Source: an uncultured beta proteobacterium
GTDB taxonomy: Bacteria; Pseudomonadota; Gammaproteobacteria; Burkholderiales; Burkholderiaceae_C
Reading direction: 5' to 3'
Assembly: GCA_903870955.1 (NCBI GenBank)
Contig: CAIQEX010000349.1
Span: 1-17,750, forward strand
DNA: 17,750 nt
Positions within the stretch are counted from its first letter, which is position 1. Each line of letters begins with the position of its first letter. The notes below the pieces were generated by a model. That model saw only the letters and a program-made list of their open reading frames with translations, made no database searches and was not told the DNA's origin. This document shows, piece by piece, positions 16,247-17,750 of the stretch. The translations under genes and the position numbers were made by a program.

Positions 16247-17749
16247 CTAGCGTTGTTTGAAAAGCAAAACGGACTCATTACTGTCCGATGGATGGGTCAC
16301 TTGCGTCAACAAAATCCATCGGGTGTTGTCAACATGCCCAAGGGTTGAAGTTCCCTCGCCAGGTTCTGCAATAAGCCAGCGGCAAACTGGCTGCGGTTGC
16401 ATCAATTTGAGCTCAAGGTTGCCGTAAAAACGAAGTGCCGCGGTCTTACCGGTACCCAGTCCGAGTACTTCTACGCAGTCGGTCGGATCCATGTGTTTTA
16501 GGGCGTTGCTGACCATCGCGTTGTAGCTCTGCGTATAGTTAAGCAAAGGCATCCACAAGGTCATCAACAGCATCCAGCAAAGGGCTGCTCCACCTGCGGG
16601 CAACACAAGGCTCTTCCAGATCGCTGCACGGTGACGCCCCACGCGCCATTTCACCAACCATCCCCAAACCAGGGTGGAGGCAATTGCAAACCCAAAGGCC
16701 AATGCGGAAAAGTGCGGTTCGAAACCCGGTGCCAAGCGCGCAACATTGGCTGCAGGCTGGCTTGGGTACCCAGTTTGCATCGCAATCCATACAACCCAAA
16801 TAATGAATCCACAACCCGAAAAGAACAGCAGTGTGAACCAGTCGATCAGTGAAGCGACCTGGCGCTTTAGCGTTGGGAGGGCAAATGCAGCCAGCGTCGC
16901 CATGGCCGGCAAGCCCAGCAACAAGGTGCGGTCAGGAGCGCCGGTCGTTAGAGTGGAAATTAAGGTCACCAATGCAAACCAGGCGGGTAGGGCTAAGTGG
17001 CGACTGATGGTGCGATTGAAGAGTTGGCGTCTCCAGCGCCAGAGGGTCCACAAGGCCAATGGCCATGCCGGCCATGTAAACCACGTGAGCAATTGCATTG
17101 CGCCATTGAATTCGGCCCAACTGGCCTGCGGGACTTCAACTTTCCATCGCCACAAGTCCAGCCTTAAACATACATAGGCACTGAGCAATCCGCAGCCAAT
17201 TAGCAGCAGAGCGCCGAATCCTTTGCCCGGGGCGTGCACGACATTTTCTGTGTCCTCTTCGTCATCCAAAAGATGAATAAAAAAACCACCCAGCAAGAAT
17301 AATGAGGCTAATGTCGGCGCACCACTCAGGCCTAAGCCCTGCACACCAATCCACACCAATAGAAAGGAGCTTCGAGGGTGATAACGCAAACTCGCCAATG
17401 CGTAAAACAGCAAAGCTGCGAAACCAAACTGAGCCAGCGCGGGTGTCGTCTCATGGCCGAGCTGGGCCAATCCCAGGCATGCAATTAATGCCAGCAAGCC
17501 ACCATCGGCCATGGAGCGGGCATAGTCTTTGGGCTGCGCCTCACCACCGAACGCAAATGCCACCGGTTGCGCGCGAGGACTGCGTGCCAAGTAATATGTA
17601 CCATACCAGCACGCTGCAAGGCCCAAGACGAGCAGCAGCACGAATGGCAGTCGCATCATCAAGTCGGCAGGTACCCATCCGGGCCCCCATTTCAGGCTCA
17701 AGGCTCCTAGCCAATAGGGCAACAAAGCAGGATTTTCGGGCGGTATACC
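16247..17749 (-). CDS. ArnT-like GT-C glycosyltransferase, C-terminal part (partial at window edge)
   Basis: The frame stays open to the window end, so the N-terminus, where the catalytic acidic residues of the family would lie, is missing. The visible ~500 residues begin with IPPENPALLPYWLG and contain about ten hydrophobic helices, for example RLPFVLLLVLGLAACWYG, LLALIACLGLAQL, SFLLVWIGVQGLGL and SLIDWFTLLFFSGCGFIIW, ending in a soluble C-terminal domain (CVEVLGLGTGKTAALRFYG to LLFKQR). This layout fits the family 39/ArnT group, which transfers sugars from undecaprenyl-phosphate donors to lipid A or other acceptors in the inner membrane. The acceptor is not readable here. GLGTGKT resembles a P-loop but sits in the C-terminal domain and is likely chance. 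A TTG at 17725 is an internal leucine. ppx follows 68 bases downstream. Confidence 0.7.
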   Translation of the reverse strand, partial: GIPPENPALLPYWLGALSLKWGPGWVPADLMMRLPFVLLLVLGLAACWYGTYYLARSPRAQPVAFAFGGEAQPKDYARSMADGGLLALIACLGLAQLGHETTPALAQFGFAALLFYALASLRYHPRSSFLLVWIGVQGLGLSGAPTLASLFLLGGFFIHLLDDEEDTENVVHAPGKGFGALLLIGCGLLSAYVCLRLDLWRWKVEVPQASWAEFNGAMQLLTWFTWPAWPLALWTLWRWRRQLFNRTISRHLALPAWFALVTLISTLTTGAPDRTLLLGLPAMATLAAFALPTLKRQVASLIDWFTLLFFSGCGFIIWVVWIAMQTGYPSQPAANVARLAPGFEPHFSALAFGFAIASTLVWGWLVKWRVGRHRAAIWKSLVLPAGGAALCWMLLMTLWMPLLNYTQSYNAMVSNALKHMDPTDCVEVLGLGTGKTAALRFYGNLELKLMQPQPVCRWLIAEPGEGTSTLGHVDNTRWILLTQVTHPSDSNESVLLFKQR

Positions 17750-17750
17750 C

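Noticed and set aside
16440..16460. GLGTGKT in the glycosyltransferase C-terminus as a nucleotide-binding P-loop
   Set aside because: The surroundings lack a Walker B and other NTPase features, and the protein is a multi-pass membrane enzyme using lipid-linked donors.
1..17750. tRNA, rRNA, CRISPR arrays, insertion sequences, phage genes
   Set aside because: No cloverleaf, repeat-spacer pattern, transposase or phage motif was found on either strand.

Overview
The window looks like chromosome of a betaproteobacterium, most likely Comamonadaceae (Rhodoferax/Polaromonas-like). The basis is protein character and gene order (carB, greA, DUF4149 gene, yhbY, rlmE, ftsH, folP, glmM, then ppk and ppx). 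This assignment comes from recognising families, not from a search. No tRNA, rRNA, CRISPR array, insertion sequence or phage gene was found. Most of the window is core genome.

Layout. Positions 2-2683 (+) hold the 3' half of carB, then greA and a DUF4149 membrane protein gene; the last two overlap by one base. yhbY (-) runs 2680-3165 and its stop overlaps the DUF4149 stop in a shared TTAA. Divergently, rlmE (+) begins at 3197. ftsH (+) follows, behind a candidate heat-shock (sigma-32) promoter, and ends at a clear intrinsic terminator (5967-5992). folP, glmM and a GNAT acetyltransferase gene (+) come next. A small unrecognised membrane protein gene and a possible 38-codon ORF (-) lie between 8843 and 9363. 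They are divergent from ppk (+), which is preceded by an array of PhoB-box-like half-sites. sixA follows ppk. Then comes a soluble REC-PAS-HisKA_3-HATPase sensor kinase gene coupled by ATGA to a NarL/LuxR-type response regulator gene. A 418-bp spacer (14252-14669) rich in inverted repeats holds a possible 72-codon ORF. On the minus strand, ppx and the 3' part of an ArnT-like GT-C glycosyltransferase gene close the window.

How the genes fit together. The left half serves pyrimidine/arginine precursor synthesis (CarB), transcript cleavage (GreA), ribosome maturation (YhbY, RlmE), membrane proteolysis (FtsH), folate (FolP) and cell-wall precursor synthesis (GlmM). The right half is a polyphosphate neighbourhood: Ppk makes polyP, Ppx degrades it, and a phosphohistidine phosphatase and a two-component pair lie between them. 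In several betaproteobacteria glmM and ppk are separated by pstSCAB-phoU-phoB-phoR. That block is absent here, although PhoB-like sites remain in front of ppk.

The less ordinary places are the ppk upstream region, the 9247-9363 mini-ORF, the kinase/regulator pair with the structured spacer behind it, and the replaced pst-pho block. I found nothing that can be called a new system with confidence.
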